Shown: in pieces, positions 46,647 through 53,786 of the stretch
Numbering within the stretch: the first letter of the stretch is position 1
Layout: the number at the start of each line of letters is the position of its first letter
NCBI RefSeq assembly: GCF_014534745.1
Contig: NZ_JACVVP010000052.1
Location: 1 to 53,786 of the forward strand
Source: Flammeovirga sp. EKP202
Lineage (GTDB): Bacteria; Bacteroidota; Bacteroidia; Cytophagales; Flammeovirgaceae
DNA: 53,786 bases
Direction: 5' to 3'
The notes under the pieces: generated by a model
The model's input: only the letters and a program-made list of their open reading frames with translations
What the model was told of the DNA's origin: nothing
Databases searched by the model: none
Made by a program: the position numbers and the translations under genes

Positions 46647-46715
46647 AGAAATCGGGAGATTTCTACTGATCTATAGGACACGAATGCCGCTATCGCTTAA
46701 CATTCGCGCCAGTGG
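46647..46715 (+). repeat. REP family B, copy 1
   Basis: AGAAATC-GGGA-GATTTCT tetraloop hairpin (46647-46664) followed by GGACACGAATG..CGCTTAACATTCGCGCCAGTGG, which contains the CGAATG/CATTCG palindrome. Near-identical copies at 50291-50359 and, inverted, at 53323-53389. Confidence 0.75.
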
Positions 46716-46890
46716 ACTTTCTACAAAATGATTGTCTGATTACAGATTAAAAGACAAAGGTTTTATAATAACCTTCTAAGATGCAGTTCTGTAGGGACGT
46801 TTTATTAAAACGTCCTCACGGACCACAATACATTACCATTTATCCTTCATAAAAGGATTTATGTTATTTAATGAAAACTTAGTTTACGAT
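46716..46890 (+). repeat. Dispersed module C, intact copy
   Basis: The first 81 bases match 53640-53720 at most positions. Then TGTAGGGACGTTTTATTAAA and its mirror CGTCCTC form a hairpin (about 46791-46816), followed by a segment matching 68-140. So the left and right ends of the window are two halves of this module. The remaining 46891-47009 shows no feature. Confidence 0.65.
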
Positions 46891-47009
46891 TTGATACTAC
46901 TCATTCTTATGAAAAACATGGCATGAAATTTCCGACTAATAAGGGAATTTAGAATCGAATATTCTATCTGCAAAAGCACTTTCACTAAGCAAACAAAACA
47001 ACGGCAAGA

Positions 47010-47504
47010 ATGAAATTCTTAATCACTTTACTTACCACCTTTTTTCCATTATTAATTTTTGCTCAATCTGAGAATGATTTGGTAGAGGTATTTGAAAAAA
47101 GCTTCAAAGGAAATGATGCTATAAATCAAAGGTTTAAAACCCTAAGTTACATTCAACCACATTATTTGATTTCTGATTTTAATGGAGATGGGGTTAATGA
47201 TATCGCGGTTTTAATTGTAGAAAAAGCAACCGATAAACGAGGCTTTATAGTTTTACATCCAAATACGAACAAATTTTTTATTATTGGTGCAGGAGAAGTT
47301 TTTAATCAAGAAGATCAATGGGATGATTTGAACTGGGTGAATCAATGGACTATAAATACAACTAGGTCGAATGAACCTGGAATACAAGAAGGTCCGAATT
47401 TGGAATTAAAAACAGACTCAATTGAAATAGTTAAGTTTGATGTAGGAGGAGGTTTAATCTATTGGGATGGAGAAAAATACAATTACTTTCACCAAACTTG
47501 CTAA
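47010..47504 (+). CDS. Secreted hypothetical protein with FG-GAP-like motif
   Basis: 164 residues, signal peptide 1-19 (LLIFAQ). I do not recognise a named family. LISDFNGDGVNDIAVLIVE (about 52-70) is like an FG-GAP/dockerin-type calcium loop (D-x-N-G-D-G-x-N-D), followed by short beta strands and GGGLIYWDGEKYNYFH at the end. A periplasmic or surface calcium-binding protein is likely; no enzyme motif. Monocistronic, between repeat-rich gaps. Confidence 0.65.
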   Translation: MKFLITLLTTFFPLLIFAQSENDLVEVFEKSFKGNDAINQRFKTLSYIQPHYLISDFNGDGVNDIAVLIVEKATDKRGFIVLHPNTNKFFIIGAGEVFNQEDQWDDLNWVNQWTINTTRSNEPGIQEGPNLELKTDSIEIVKFDVGGGLIYWDGEKYNYFHQTC

Positions 47505-47728
47505 TAACGGTATAGAATATTTTTTTACTCAATCGACTTTAGTCAACCCCTACGATCAATATAGATAGTATATAATGTTACGCCAATCAGATTTTTTCTT
47601 GTACCTAATTCGGTAAATTAAAAGTAGATATTTACCTTAGTATAGCCTGCATAGTGGTGATGGATTTGTATCCTGCTAGAAGCAGACCGACTTCAATAAA
47701 AATACCTACTTTTTAAATACAAACTTCA
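47505..47728. other. Intergenic gap
   Basis: 224 bp, AT-rich, no repeats or strong hairpins noticed; presumed promoter of the esterase gene. Confidence 0.3.
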
Positions 47729-48547
47729 ATGTATCGAAAAAGACTGATTATACTATTGCTATTTATTTTCAGCTTCAATTTATACGGACAAGATACTATT
47801 TGTGTGAATCAAACACTACAACACAAGATAGACTCAAAACATCTTGATGAGACGAGAGCGTATTGGGTGAGTTTACCCCTTCATTATACAGATACCCTCA
47901 GTTATCCTGTTATTTATGTTTTTGATGCAGAATGGAGGTTTGATTTAATCAGACATATTTCATTTGATTTAGGAGCCAATAAAAAAATACAGAATGCCAT
48001 TGTGGTTGGAATTCCACATGTTGAAATGGAAAATAAAAGAGGGCAAGACCTTACTTTTAGCCAATCAAGAATTGAATATGATGGAGAAGCTGTTGATTCA
48101 ACTTGGTATAATACCTCTAATTCAGGTAGTGGAATGAACTTTTACCATTACTTGGTAGAGGAGTTGATTCCAGATGTCAACAAAAACTATTCGACCAACC
48201 AACATGAAACATTGATTGGTCATTCCTATGGAGGTTATTTTGGTGCCTATCTACTCTCATTAGAACACCCTTTTGAAGTGATTCATATTTACGACCCTTC
48301 TATTTGGTACAGTAACGGTGAGGTAGTAAAGCGGTTTAATGCAATAGATTATAATCAGCAAACGAAAATACATCTTACTTATCAGCCAGTTCCTGCTTTC
48401 CACAAAGAGAAAATAGAAGAATTTAAAAAAGCACTTGAAGGTAATCAATATATTGAATTGACTTCAGATCTTTATAAAGATGATACCCATAATTCACTGT
48501 TTTTAGATAGTTTTTATAAGGGAATTATGAAAACCAATCAAAAGTAA
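47729..48547 (+). CDS. Secreted alpha/beta-hydrolase, esterase D-like
   Basis: 272 residues with signal peptide 1-20 (FNLYGQ). Putative esterase family (EstD/IroE-like fold): VIYVFDAEW as the early strand-turn, nucleophile S166 in IGHSYGGYF, and a C-terminal histidine in DDTHNSLFLDSF. These enzymes cleave carboxylic esters, including acyl or feruloyl groups on sugars and siderophore esters. It is next to a beta-lactamase-fold hydrolase gene (38 bp gap) and both may be co-transcribed. Substrate unknown. Confidence 0.82.
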   Translation: MYRKRLIILLLFIFSFNLYGQDTICVNQTLQHKIDSKHLDETRAYWVSLPLHYTDTLSYPVIYVFDAEWRFDLIRHISFDLGANKKIQNAIVVGIPHVEMENKRGQDLTFSQSRIEYDGEAVDSTWYNTSNSGSGMNFYHYLVEELIPDVNKNYSTNQHETLIGHSYGGYFGAYLLSLEHPFEVIHIYDPSIWYSNGEVVKRFNAIDYNQQTKIHLTYQPVPAFHKEKIEEFKKALEGNQYIELTSDLYKDDTHNSLFLDSFYKGIMKTNQK

Positions 48548-48585
48548 ATTGTCATAACTAAAGGCTAATATAACCTCAAATACCT

Positions 48586-49620
48586 ATGAATAAGAAACAA
48601 TCCAAACAAATCATCAGAATAGCGTTACTACTTGGTACGGTCATTTCCTTATTTTTTGTACCATGGCTTTTAGTGAAAGCATGGATACTACCATTGCCTA
48701 ATACCATGCAAGAGCAATTAGATCAAGCAGTTGATCATGGATTTGAAGGTGTTGTTGTTTATGTGGACCAAGCGGGGCACACTCCTCAATATTTAGCGTC
48801 AGGTTGGCATAACAGAGAAAAGCAGATACCGGCTCGCCCCGATGCGTTGTTCAAAATTGCCAGTATTAGTAAGCTCTACGATGCGGTGGCCGTGACAAAA
48901 TTAGTGAGTGATGGACGTCTTTCTTTAGATAAAACATTGGCAGGTTATTTACCTTCTTTAGTGGGGAGAATTGAAAATGCGGACAAAATCACGCTAAAGC
49001 TTATGATTCAGCATAGAAGTGGTATTCCGAATTTTACAGATGCTCCCAACTTTTGGAGTAACCCAACAAAGAGTTATGAAGAAAGTCTTGTTTTAATTTT
49101 AGATCAACCAGCCCATTTTCCACCAGGTGAAGATTATGAGTATTGTAACACGAATTATATGTTGATCAATAAAATAATGGATGATGAGCTGGGGTATAGC
49201 AATTTTAAATTTATTCAAGATGAAATATTATCTCCTTTAAAACTTCAAAATACCTTTAGTTCCTTAAGTGAAGTAGAATTAAAAGACGTAATGAGTGGGT
49301 ATCATGTAGGCTATGAGTTTGATTTAAAAGAAGACGAACACGGTATGTTAGCCACGGCGGAAGATGTAGGTATTTTCCTCAGAGCATTGAACAATGGGAC
49401 TTTGTTTGCACCTGGCGAACAGGAAATCTATTCGTCTATTTATGAATATGAACATGGTGGATGGGTGCCCGGTTATCAGAGTTTTGCAGAATACAACAAG
49501 GACCTAGATGCAGTAGTAGTTGCATTTTATAATACAACCGACGCTAAACTTTACAATTGGAACTTGTCAGAAATCATTAATAGCAGATTATTTAAAATCA
49601 TAGAAAGAGAGCAAGATTAG
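48586..49620 (+). CDS. Beta-lactamase-family serine hydrolase (membrane-anchored)
   Basis: 344 residues. An N-terminal hydrophobic segment (about 11-32) serves as signal anchor; the catalytic S-x-x-K motif is S93-I-S-K96 (KIASISKLYDA), a Y-x-N type motif lies in YEYCNTNYML, and HGGWVPGYQSF near the end corresponds to the HxG motif. The family (PF00144) covers class C beta-lactamases, D-aminopeptidases and esterases; with no further evidence I would not call it a resistance gene. It follows the esterase gene by 38 bp. Confidence 0.85.
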   Translation: MNKKQSKQIIRIALLLGTVISLFFVPWLLVKAWILPLPNTMQEQLDQAVDHGFEGVVVYVDQAGHTPQYLASGWHNREKQIPARPDALFKIASISKLYDAVAVTKLVSDGRLSLDKTLAGYLPSLVGRIENADKITLKLMIQHRSGIPNFTDAPNFWSNPTKSYEESLVLILDQPAHFPPGEDYEYCNTNYMLINKIMDDELGYSNFKFIQDEILSPLKLQNTFSSLSEVELKDVMSGYHVGYEFDLKEDEHGMLATAEDVGIFLRALNNGTLFAPGEQEIYSSIYEYEHGGWVPGYQSFAEYNKDLDAVVVAFYNTTDAKLYNWNLSEIINSRLFKIIEREQD

Positions 49621-49646
49621 TTTACAATGTATTTAGAAATTAATTG

Positions 49647-50237
49647 ATGAAATATCAGGAAATTAGAGCCGAATTTGACAGAGATACAATTACGGTTTAT
49701 CAAGCTTATAACAAAAACATAGCACTTCCCGCACTTAAGCATCAGAAATTTGAAAAACCATTTTCATTTCATCGAATGACTTGGATCAAACCCTCATTTT
49801 TGTGGTTAATGGAACGTAGCAATTGGGGAAGTAAATCGAATCAAGAATATATATTAGGAATTAAAATTAAGAGAGAGTGTTGGGAAAAGGCCCTTTCTTT
49901 AGGCGTTTTAACGGACCCCGACAAGGAAGTGTATAGCAGTGGTTACGAATGGGACATGCTGTTTAAAGACGCAAAAGTACACATACAATGGGACCCAGAA
50001 AGAACCCTTAAAGGAGGGAAGTTACAAGAGAGAACAATACAAGTAGGAATCAGTAGGTTTTTAATTGAAGGATACAACAACGAATGGATCACGGAGATCA
50101 TTGACATGACTCCATTGGTAAAAAAAATGAGTGCATTGCGGAAAGCAGGAAAATACAAAGAAGTGAAACGTTTTCTTCCAAAAGAACGACTTTATCCTAT
50201 TAGTGAATCAATTGGAAAGAAAATTGGGATAAGATAA
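49647..50237 (+). CDS. DUF4291 family protein
   Basis: 196 residues, cytoplasmic. The DUF4291 pattern is clear: EIRAEFDRDTITVYQAYN at the start, FHRMTWIKPSFLWLMERSNWG, and IKIKRECWEKAL. No function is established for the family. The start is the ATG at 49647; a TTG just upstream is an alternative of one residue more. A TAGTTTACAATGTATTTA motif lies at 49618-49635 across the previous stop, and the reverse copy at 50250-50266 follows the gene, so the gene is bracketed by inverted copies of that motif. Confidence 0.85.
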   Translation: MKYQEIRAEFDRDTITVYQAYNKNIALPALKHQKFEKPFSFHRMTWIKPSFLWLMERSNWGSKSNQEYILGIKIKRECWEKALSLGVLTDPDKEVYSSGYEWDMLFKDAKVHIQWDPERTLKGGKLQERTIQVGISRFLIEGYNNEWITEIIDMTPLVKKMSALRKAGKYKEVKRFLPKERLYPISESIGKKIGIR

Positions 50238-50290
50238 TTGAAAACACTCAATTACATTGTAAACTAAGCTTTTGAATATTTATGATAGTT

Positions 50291-50520
50291 AGAAATCGGG
50301 AGATTTCTGATGATTTATAGGACACGAATGTCGCTTTCGCTTAACATTCGCGCCAGTGGTCTTGCTACCCAATTCATTTGGTAGTTCTACCCCCGGCCTT
50401 GAAGGGAAAAGCGTTAAGAATTCCATGGATGAAGCCGTTAAAAATGATTTTGCTGTTTGAGCTTTAGCGAGTTTAAAATCATTTAGGTTCAAGGAATGGA
50501 ATTTAGCTTTTGACTTCTAA
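50291..50520. repeat. REP family B copy 2 with extended repeat
   Basis: 50291-50359 is the family B element; 50360-50380 (CTACCCAATTC) recurs inverted before copy 3 (53309-53316). 50455-50481 matches 11595-11621 reversed (26/27), and 50493-50515 (GGAATTTAGCTTTTGACTTC) recurs inverted at about 53614-53636. A mosaic of dispersed intergenic modules. The minus-strand open frame 50289-50492 runs through it and is not taken as a gene. Confidence 0.6.
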
Positions 50521-50659
50521 GCCTAGCTTTTTTTGCTTCGTTTTTTCAGCAATGGAAAAAATGAAGAAGAAGGAAGCTTGGAAGTAATGTCTTTAAAGAT
50601 TGCAGAGGTGTCAATTGATAGTCAAGGATAATTGTAGTTTACAATGCGAAAGTATCAAA

Positions 50660-51763
50660 ATGCCAACTATGATGAGAATATTTTTTGTATCAATGCTAAT
50701 CTCACTTTCAGCAATGTCTTGTATTAAAATTAACGAAACCTTTGTGAGCCCAGGCAGGGTTCCAATAGCAGATTATCACGTTAGGTGTCAACCCTTTCAT
50801 GAGCTATGCAATTCAATTAATGGTACCCAAAATATAAAAGTGGAAGTGATAGGTCACGGAAGTAGTTCGTGGAGGTATTACCCAATGGGGATCAATAAAG
50901 ATGGTGTGGTCTACGGTAATGGTTTTAAATCAAAAGCCACACCAGCGATGGATATTAAGGATTTAATCAAAATCTCTAACTCCATTGACCCTACGATGTC
51001 TATTGAATTGGATGCTCATTATCCTCCAAAAGATCACCTCATTCGAAAAATTTATCCCAATGATGGCGCCTATGTAATGCACGATATCCCAGAGTGGGAT
51101 AAGAATAAAGTGAACAACAAAAACGCGTTATCTTATCTTCATGCCAATACACTTAAAGGAATTTTGGAGTATTTTGTAGAAGAGGGTTTTTACAAGAAAA
51201 GTAAAGTCTATGTTGAAATAAAGGTGGACAAAATACATTATGAAGACAATGGGAAACAAGAACTGGAAGAATGGTGTAATGCATTGGCCTCTGAGTTGAA
51301 GACATTTGCAGGACATTATCAAAGAGATGATCAGGAAAATTGGTTGTGTATTACCTCTTTTTCTACTGAAGCATTAGATATGTTTTACAAGTCATTGAAG
51401 GACTCCACAATACAATCACAATTTGATTATGTTCTTATTGCAGGGTATAAGGGAGGTATATTTAAATCTTTCTTTGCTAATATGAAAGGTTATGTACCTA
51501 AATACAATGATAGTATTCAAAATTTTATTGTTGATACAGAGTGGTTAGATTGTGTTTGGTTTTCGGAGCAAGGATTGAATGATTTTGATGCAATTTTTAC
51601 TAAGATTGTAGAAGAGAGAGACAAGAAATACCCAAGTATTAAACCGGTAGAATTTAGTTTTTCAAATTATCAGTATAAGGAGGAAAAAATGTTAAAGAAA
51701 CTCTCTAAAGCAACGCCAAAGAAATATAAAATTAGGAGCTTTATGGTGGATATAGATTATTAA
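50660..51763 (+). CDS. Lipoprotein resembling glycerophosphodiester phosphodiesterases (GDPD-like)
   Basis: 367 residues from the ATG at 50660, which is followed by a lipoprotein signal with cysteine in SAMSCIK. Features of the PLC-like/GDPD TIM barrel: VEVIGHGSSSWRYYP in place of the usual A-H-R-G, SIELDAHYP (E-x-D) as the metal pair, and KVYVEIKVDK as the third acidic strand. The arginine of HRG is absent and the rest is divergent, so it may be a phosphodiesterase with changed specificity or a degenerate relative. An open frame from 50600 would add 20 residues without meaning. Neighbour relations give no hint. Confidence 0.55.
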   Translation: MPTMMRIFFVSMLISLSAMSCIKINETFVSPGRVPIADYHVRCQPFHELCNSINGTQNIKVEVIGHGSSSWRYYPMGINKDGVVYGNGFKSKATPAMDIKDLIKISNSIDPTMSIELDAHYPPKDHLIRKIYPNDGAYVMHDIPEWDKNKVNNKNALSYLHANTLKGILEYFVEEGFYKKSKVYVEIKVDKIHYEDNGKQELEEWCNALASELKTFAGHYQRDDQENWLCITSFSTEALDMFYKSLKDSTIQSQFDYVLIAGYKGGIFKSFFANMKGYVPKYNDSIQNFIVDTEWLDCVWFSEQGLNDFDAIFTKIVEERDKKYPSIKPVEFSFSNYQYKEEKMLKKLSKATPKKYKIRSFMVDIDY

Positions 51764-51798
51764 TAAAATAAGGTTGAAACGTTATTGCTAATTTGAAT

Positions 51799-52500
51799 AT
51801 GGAACTAGTTTGCACTAATTGTAATACAGCGATCCCGGCAAAAAATGTAAATATTATCACGGACTTAGCAAAGTGCGACCATTGTAATTCCGTTTACAGG
51901 GCTAGTAGTTTGTTAGATAGTTTTTCATTGAAATCAGTAGGTCGTCCACCTTCAGAATCAAAAATGATATTGAGAAAGTTTGAAGATGATTTAGTAGAAA
52001 TATATTATCCTAAAGAGGGATTTACGTTATCTGTCATACCACAATTAATCATGCCTATTCTATGGCTAAGTTTTGTTAGTTTGTGGACGTTTCTGGCAAC
52101 TCAGGGTAGTATATTATTTGCATTATTTTCAATTCCTTTCTGGTTTATTGGGTTAGGAATGTTATATGGTGTTATGAATCCTATTTTTGAATCACAAACT
52201 CTATTAATTGATAATAAGACGTTTTCAATCATCAAAAACAGACCTATTCGATCAAAAATAAAAGAAATAAGAATTAGGGATATTCAAATTGTGAGAATGA
52301 AATTATGGAAGACAAGCTCCTATAAGATGATTGCACAATATAGTCTTTTATTAAAAATGCAAAGATCGATGGAGTTTGGAGGTTTTGAAGTTCCGGCTGT
52401 CATTTCAAACACAGAAGTGAATTATTTTTTTGAAGAGGTAAATGATGCTGAGCAAGAATGGATCACATCTTTACTTCATAATTTGGTGAAAAGTAAATAA
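51799..52500 (+). CDS. Zinc-ribbon membrane protein
   Basis: 233 residues. N-terminal zinc ribbon with C5-x2-C8 and C26-x2-C29, two hydrophobic helices (about 80-125, separated by a short turn), then a cytoplasmic beta-rich C-terminal domain of PH-like appearance. The family is not recognised by name; the plan (zinc ribbon, hairpin membrane anchor, PH-like domain) occurs in many uncharacterised bacterial proteins. The start is the ATG at 51799; a TTG 6 bp upstream is an alternative. It lies 35 bp after the GDPD-like gene and 7 bp before the GNAT gene, so the three may form one transcript. Confidence 0.65.
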   Translation: MELVCTNCNTAIPAKNVNIITDLAKCDHCNSVYRASSLLDSFSLKSVGRPPSESKMILRKFEDDLVEIYYPKEGFTLSVIPQLIMPILWLSFVSLWTFLATQGSILFALFSIPFWFIGLGMLYGVMNPIFESQTLLIDNKTFSIIKNRPIRSKIKEIRIRDIQIVRMKLWKTSSYKMIAQYSLLLKMQRSMEFGGFEVPAVISNTEVNYFFEEVNDAEQEWITSLLHNLVKSK

Positions 52501-52507
52501 GTAATCA

Positions 52508-53233
52508 ATGGATAATTACATCATAAATAACCTGTATGAACTTTGGGAACATATTGGTACCATCAACAATACAGTCATTACATCCGAGGATTTTACTGCT
52601 GTAGCAGTGCAAGACTCTGACTGGCCCAAAAGAGTTTTTGATTTAAAAGATCATGACTCAGCATTAACGAAAGTCATAGATCTTTGTAAAAAAGGGGATA
52701 TCCCTGAGGTGCTCACGGTTCCAAAATCGAACGACCTTCGGAGTCATACTGGCCTAGCGTTACTCATGACGCAACAAAACATGGCCCTTGAGTTGGAATC
52801 TTTTACGGCTGAAGCTACAACTCCCCCAAACATCCAACAAGTAAAAACGGAAGAAGGTGCGAAGGCATTTGCAGCGATTGCGTCAAAATCTTTTGGTTAT
52901 AGAGTAGACCATAAGGTGATCAATACCATTGTAAGACAATCTTCAACCACACGACTTTTCCTTTATCAAGAAAATCAGAAAAGTTTGGGTTGCGGCATTG
53001 TATTTTTTGATGCAGAAAATCATGCAGGCTTGCACATGATTGGGACGCTTCCCGAAGGGAGAGGAAAAGGCATTGGTAAAAGTATGACGATGCATTTGCT
53101 AAAAGAAGCGAAAGGTCATGGTTCAAAAATTGCCGTGCTTCATGCTTCTAAAATGGGAGAACCTATTTATACAAAGCTCGGTTTTCAGAAATATGGAGAA
53201 ATAGAAACATACAGAATATTGAAGGGGGAATAA
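52508..53233 (+). CDS. GNAT family N-acetyltransferase
   Basis: 241 residues. The C-terminal half (about 115-241) is a GNAT fold with the acetyl-CoA loop EGRGKGIGKSM and the closing strand PIYTKLGFQKYGEIETY. The N-terminal half (about 1-110) has no clear motif and may be a degenerate second GNAT domain, as in FR47-like proteins. Substrate unknown. Start 7 bp after the zinc-ribbon gene, so probably co-transcribed with it. Confidence 0.85.
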   Translation: MDNYIINNLYELWEHIGTINNTVITSEDFTAVAVQDSDWPKRVFDLKDHDSALTKVIDLCKKGDIPEVLTVPKSNDLRSHTGLALLMTQQNMALELESFTAEATTPPNIQQVKTEEGAKAFAAIASKSFGYRVDHKVINTIVRQSSTTRLFLYQENQKSLGCGIVFFDAENHAGLHMIGTLPEGRGKGIGKSMTMHLLKEAKGHGSKIAVLHASKMGEPIYTKLGFQKYGEIETYRILKGE

Positions 53234-53322
53234 CGCACTATAAACTAGGTTTTGGTTAGCTTTCAATCAATTTCTTAATACAAAACGAGGATAGAACTAA
53301 TCAACGAATTGGGTAGAAAGAC

Positions 53323-53389
53323 ACTGGCGCGAATGTTAAGCGTTAGCGACATTCGTGTCCAACAGATCATCAGAAATCTCCCGATTTCT
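53323..53389 (-). repeat. REP family B, copy 3 (inverted)
   Basis: CACTGGCGCGAATGTTAAGC, then GACATTCGTGTCC and AGAAATC-TCCC-GATTTCT, is the reverse complement of copies 1 and 2. Confidence 0.75.
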
Positions 53390-53432
53390 AAACGTTAAGG
53401 ATTGGAACAAAAGAGATAGGATGTTTCGTACA

Positions 53433-53494
53433 CCATAGTTAAAACTATGGGTAGGTGATAGCCCAACCTTATCAAGACTGAAGTCTTGAAGGTT
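53433..53494. repeat. Paired hairpins of REP/RAYT-like appearance
   Basis: CCATAGTT-AA-AACTATGG (53433-53450) is followed after 14 nt by AACCTT-AT-CAAGACT-GA-AGTCTTG-AAGGTT (53465-53494). Two adjacent stems are the layout of bacterial REP doublets. Seen only once in the window. The remaining sequence to 53640 contains one small stem (ACTTCA/TGAAGT near 53549-53564). Confidence 0.5.
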
Positions 53495-53639
53495 AGTTAA
53501 CGTAAGCGATACTTTAGTGTTGGTGGAGTCTATATCACTTACCTATGACTTCAATCGTGAAGTATATTATTTAGATCTGTAATTATGCTATTATTTAGTA
53601 GTATCTAAATCGGCCTTGAAGTCAAAAGCTAAATTCCAT

Positions 53640-53718
53640 ACTTTCACCTAAATGATTGCCCAATTATAGATCAAAAGACAAGGGTTTTATAATTATCTTC
53701 TGAAGTGCAGTGCTGTAG
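53640..53718 (+). repeat. Left half of dispersed module C, cut by the IS
   Basis: Matches 46716-46794 at most positions up to TGTAGGG, where the module's own hairpin is replaced by the IS terminus. Confidence 0.6.
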
Positions 53719-53786
53719 GGGGCTGTCGCAAAACTAAGATTTGAATAAATAATCATTATGTTTAACTTATAACATAATGATTATTT
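53719..53786. mobile_element. Other terminal end of the insertion sequence (partial)
   Basis: GGGGCTGTCGCAAAAC (53719-53734) is the inverted copy of 52-67. Inside it, 53747-53762 and 53771-53786 form a perfect 16-bp palindrome with an 8-nt loop, probably a hairpin that blocks transcription or translation entering the element from outside. No transposase start is reached before the window ends. Confidence 0.6.

Noticed and set aside
46337-46681. 114-codon antisense frame over the end of the sulfatase gene
   Set aside because: Overlaps conserved sulfatase coding sequence and REP B; no protein features.
48586-49620. Antibiotic-resistance beta-lactamase
   Set aside because: Only the broad serine-hydrolase motifs are present; membrane anchor and context do not support a resistance role.
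50289-50492. Minus-strand open frame of 67 codons
   Set aside because: Lies wholly in the REP B/mosaic repeat, so the frame is an effect of repeated DNA.
46647-53389. CRISPR array from the repeated palindromes
   Set aside because: Copies are kilobases apart, in both orientations, without regular spacers.

Overview
The window looks like a chromosomal stretch of a marine, polysaccharide-degrading member of the Bacteroidota, most likely a Cytophagales bacterium close to Flammeovirga (a genus inference from gene content and AT-rich composition, not from a marker gene). The class-level evidence is firm: a SusC/SusD pair, two secreted proteins with type IX secretion (T9SS) C-terminal sorting domains, many lipoproteins, and few clear Shine-Dalgarno sites.

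Layout. Positions 1-67 and 53719-53786 carry the same 16-bp terminal inverted repeat facing outward, so the window starts and ends inside copies of one insertion sequence. Then come a DinB-like gene and a cobalamin lower-ligand cluster cobT-cobS-cobC (783-3134). A convergent operon of a GH30 and a GH3 glycosidase follows (6973-3220, minus). Positions 7294-12667 hold small and housekeeping genes: two short winged-helix-like proteins, a retropepsin-like/RimK ATP-grasp fusion, a histidine-heptad lipoprotein and a TrmB-type regulator. A 2286-residue subtilisin-like T9SS protease fills 12877-19737.

The centre (20532-46560) is an agar/porphyran-type polysaccharide utilisation locus. One unit encodes SusC, SusD and a PKD/CBM-like surface lipoprotein. 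A TPR-transmembrane-HTH regulator lies on the minus strand after it. Divergent from the regulator is a 12-gene operon-like run: GH2 galactosidase, medium-chain dehydrogenase, KduD-like SDR, aldehyde dehydrogenase, enolase-superfamily cycloisomerase, aldose epimerase, RhaT-like transporter, GH117, GH86, PfkB kinase, KDPG aldolase and an S1 sulfatase. Together these explain depolymerisation by secreted GH86, removal of terminal 3,6-anhydro-L-galactose (AHG) by GH117 and of galactose by GH2, desulfation, import, and full AHG catabolism. The proposed route is AHG to anhydrogalactonate (ALDH), to 2-keto-3-deoxy-L-galactonate (cycloisomerase), C5 epimerisation through a diketo intermediate (MDR plus SDR), then KDG kinase and KDPG aldolase to pyruvate and glyceraldehyde 3-phosphate.

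The two PUL units share a gapless duplicated leader of about 150-200 bp (20311-20520 and 29276-29487) containing a 23-bp identical block 27 bp upstream of a second conserved block. This is the best candidate for a common promoter/operator.

The last 7 kb (47010-53233) holds accessory single genes: secreted hypothetical, esterase, beta-lactamase-fold hydrolase, DUF4291, degenerate GDPD-like lipoprotein, zinc-ribbon membrane protein and GNAT. They are interleaved with REP-like palindromic repeats of several families. No tRNA, rRNA, CRISPR array or prophage was seen.
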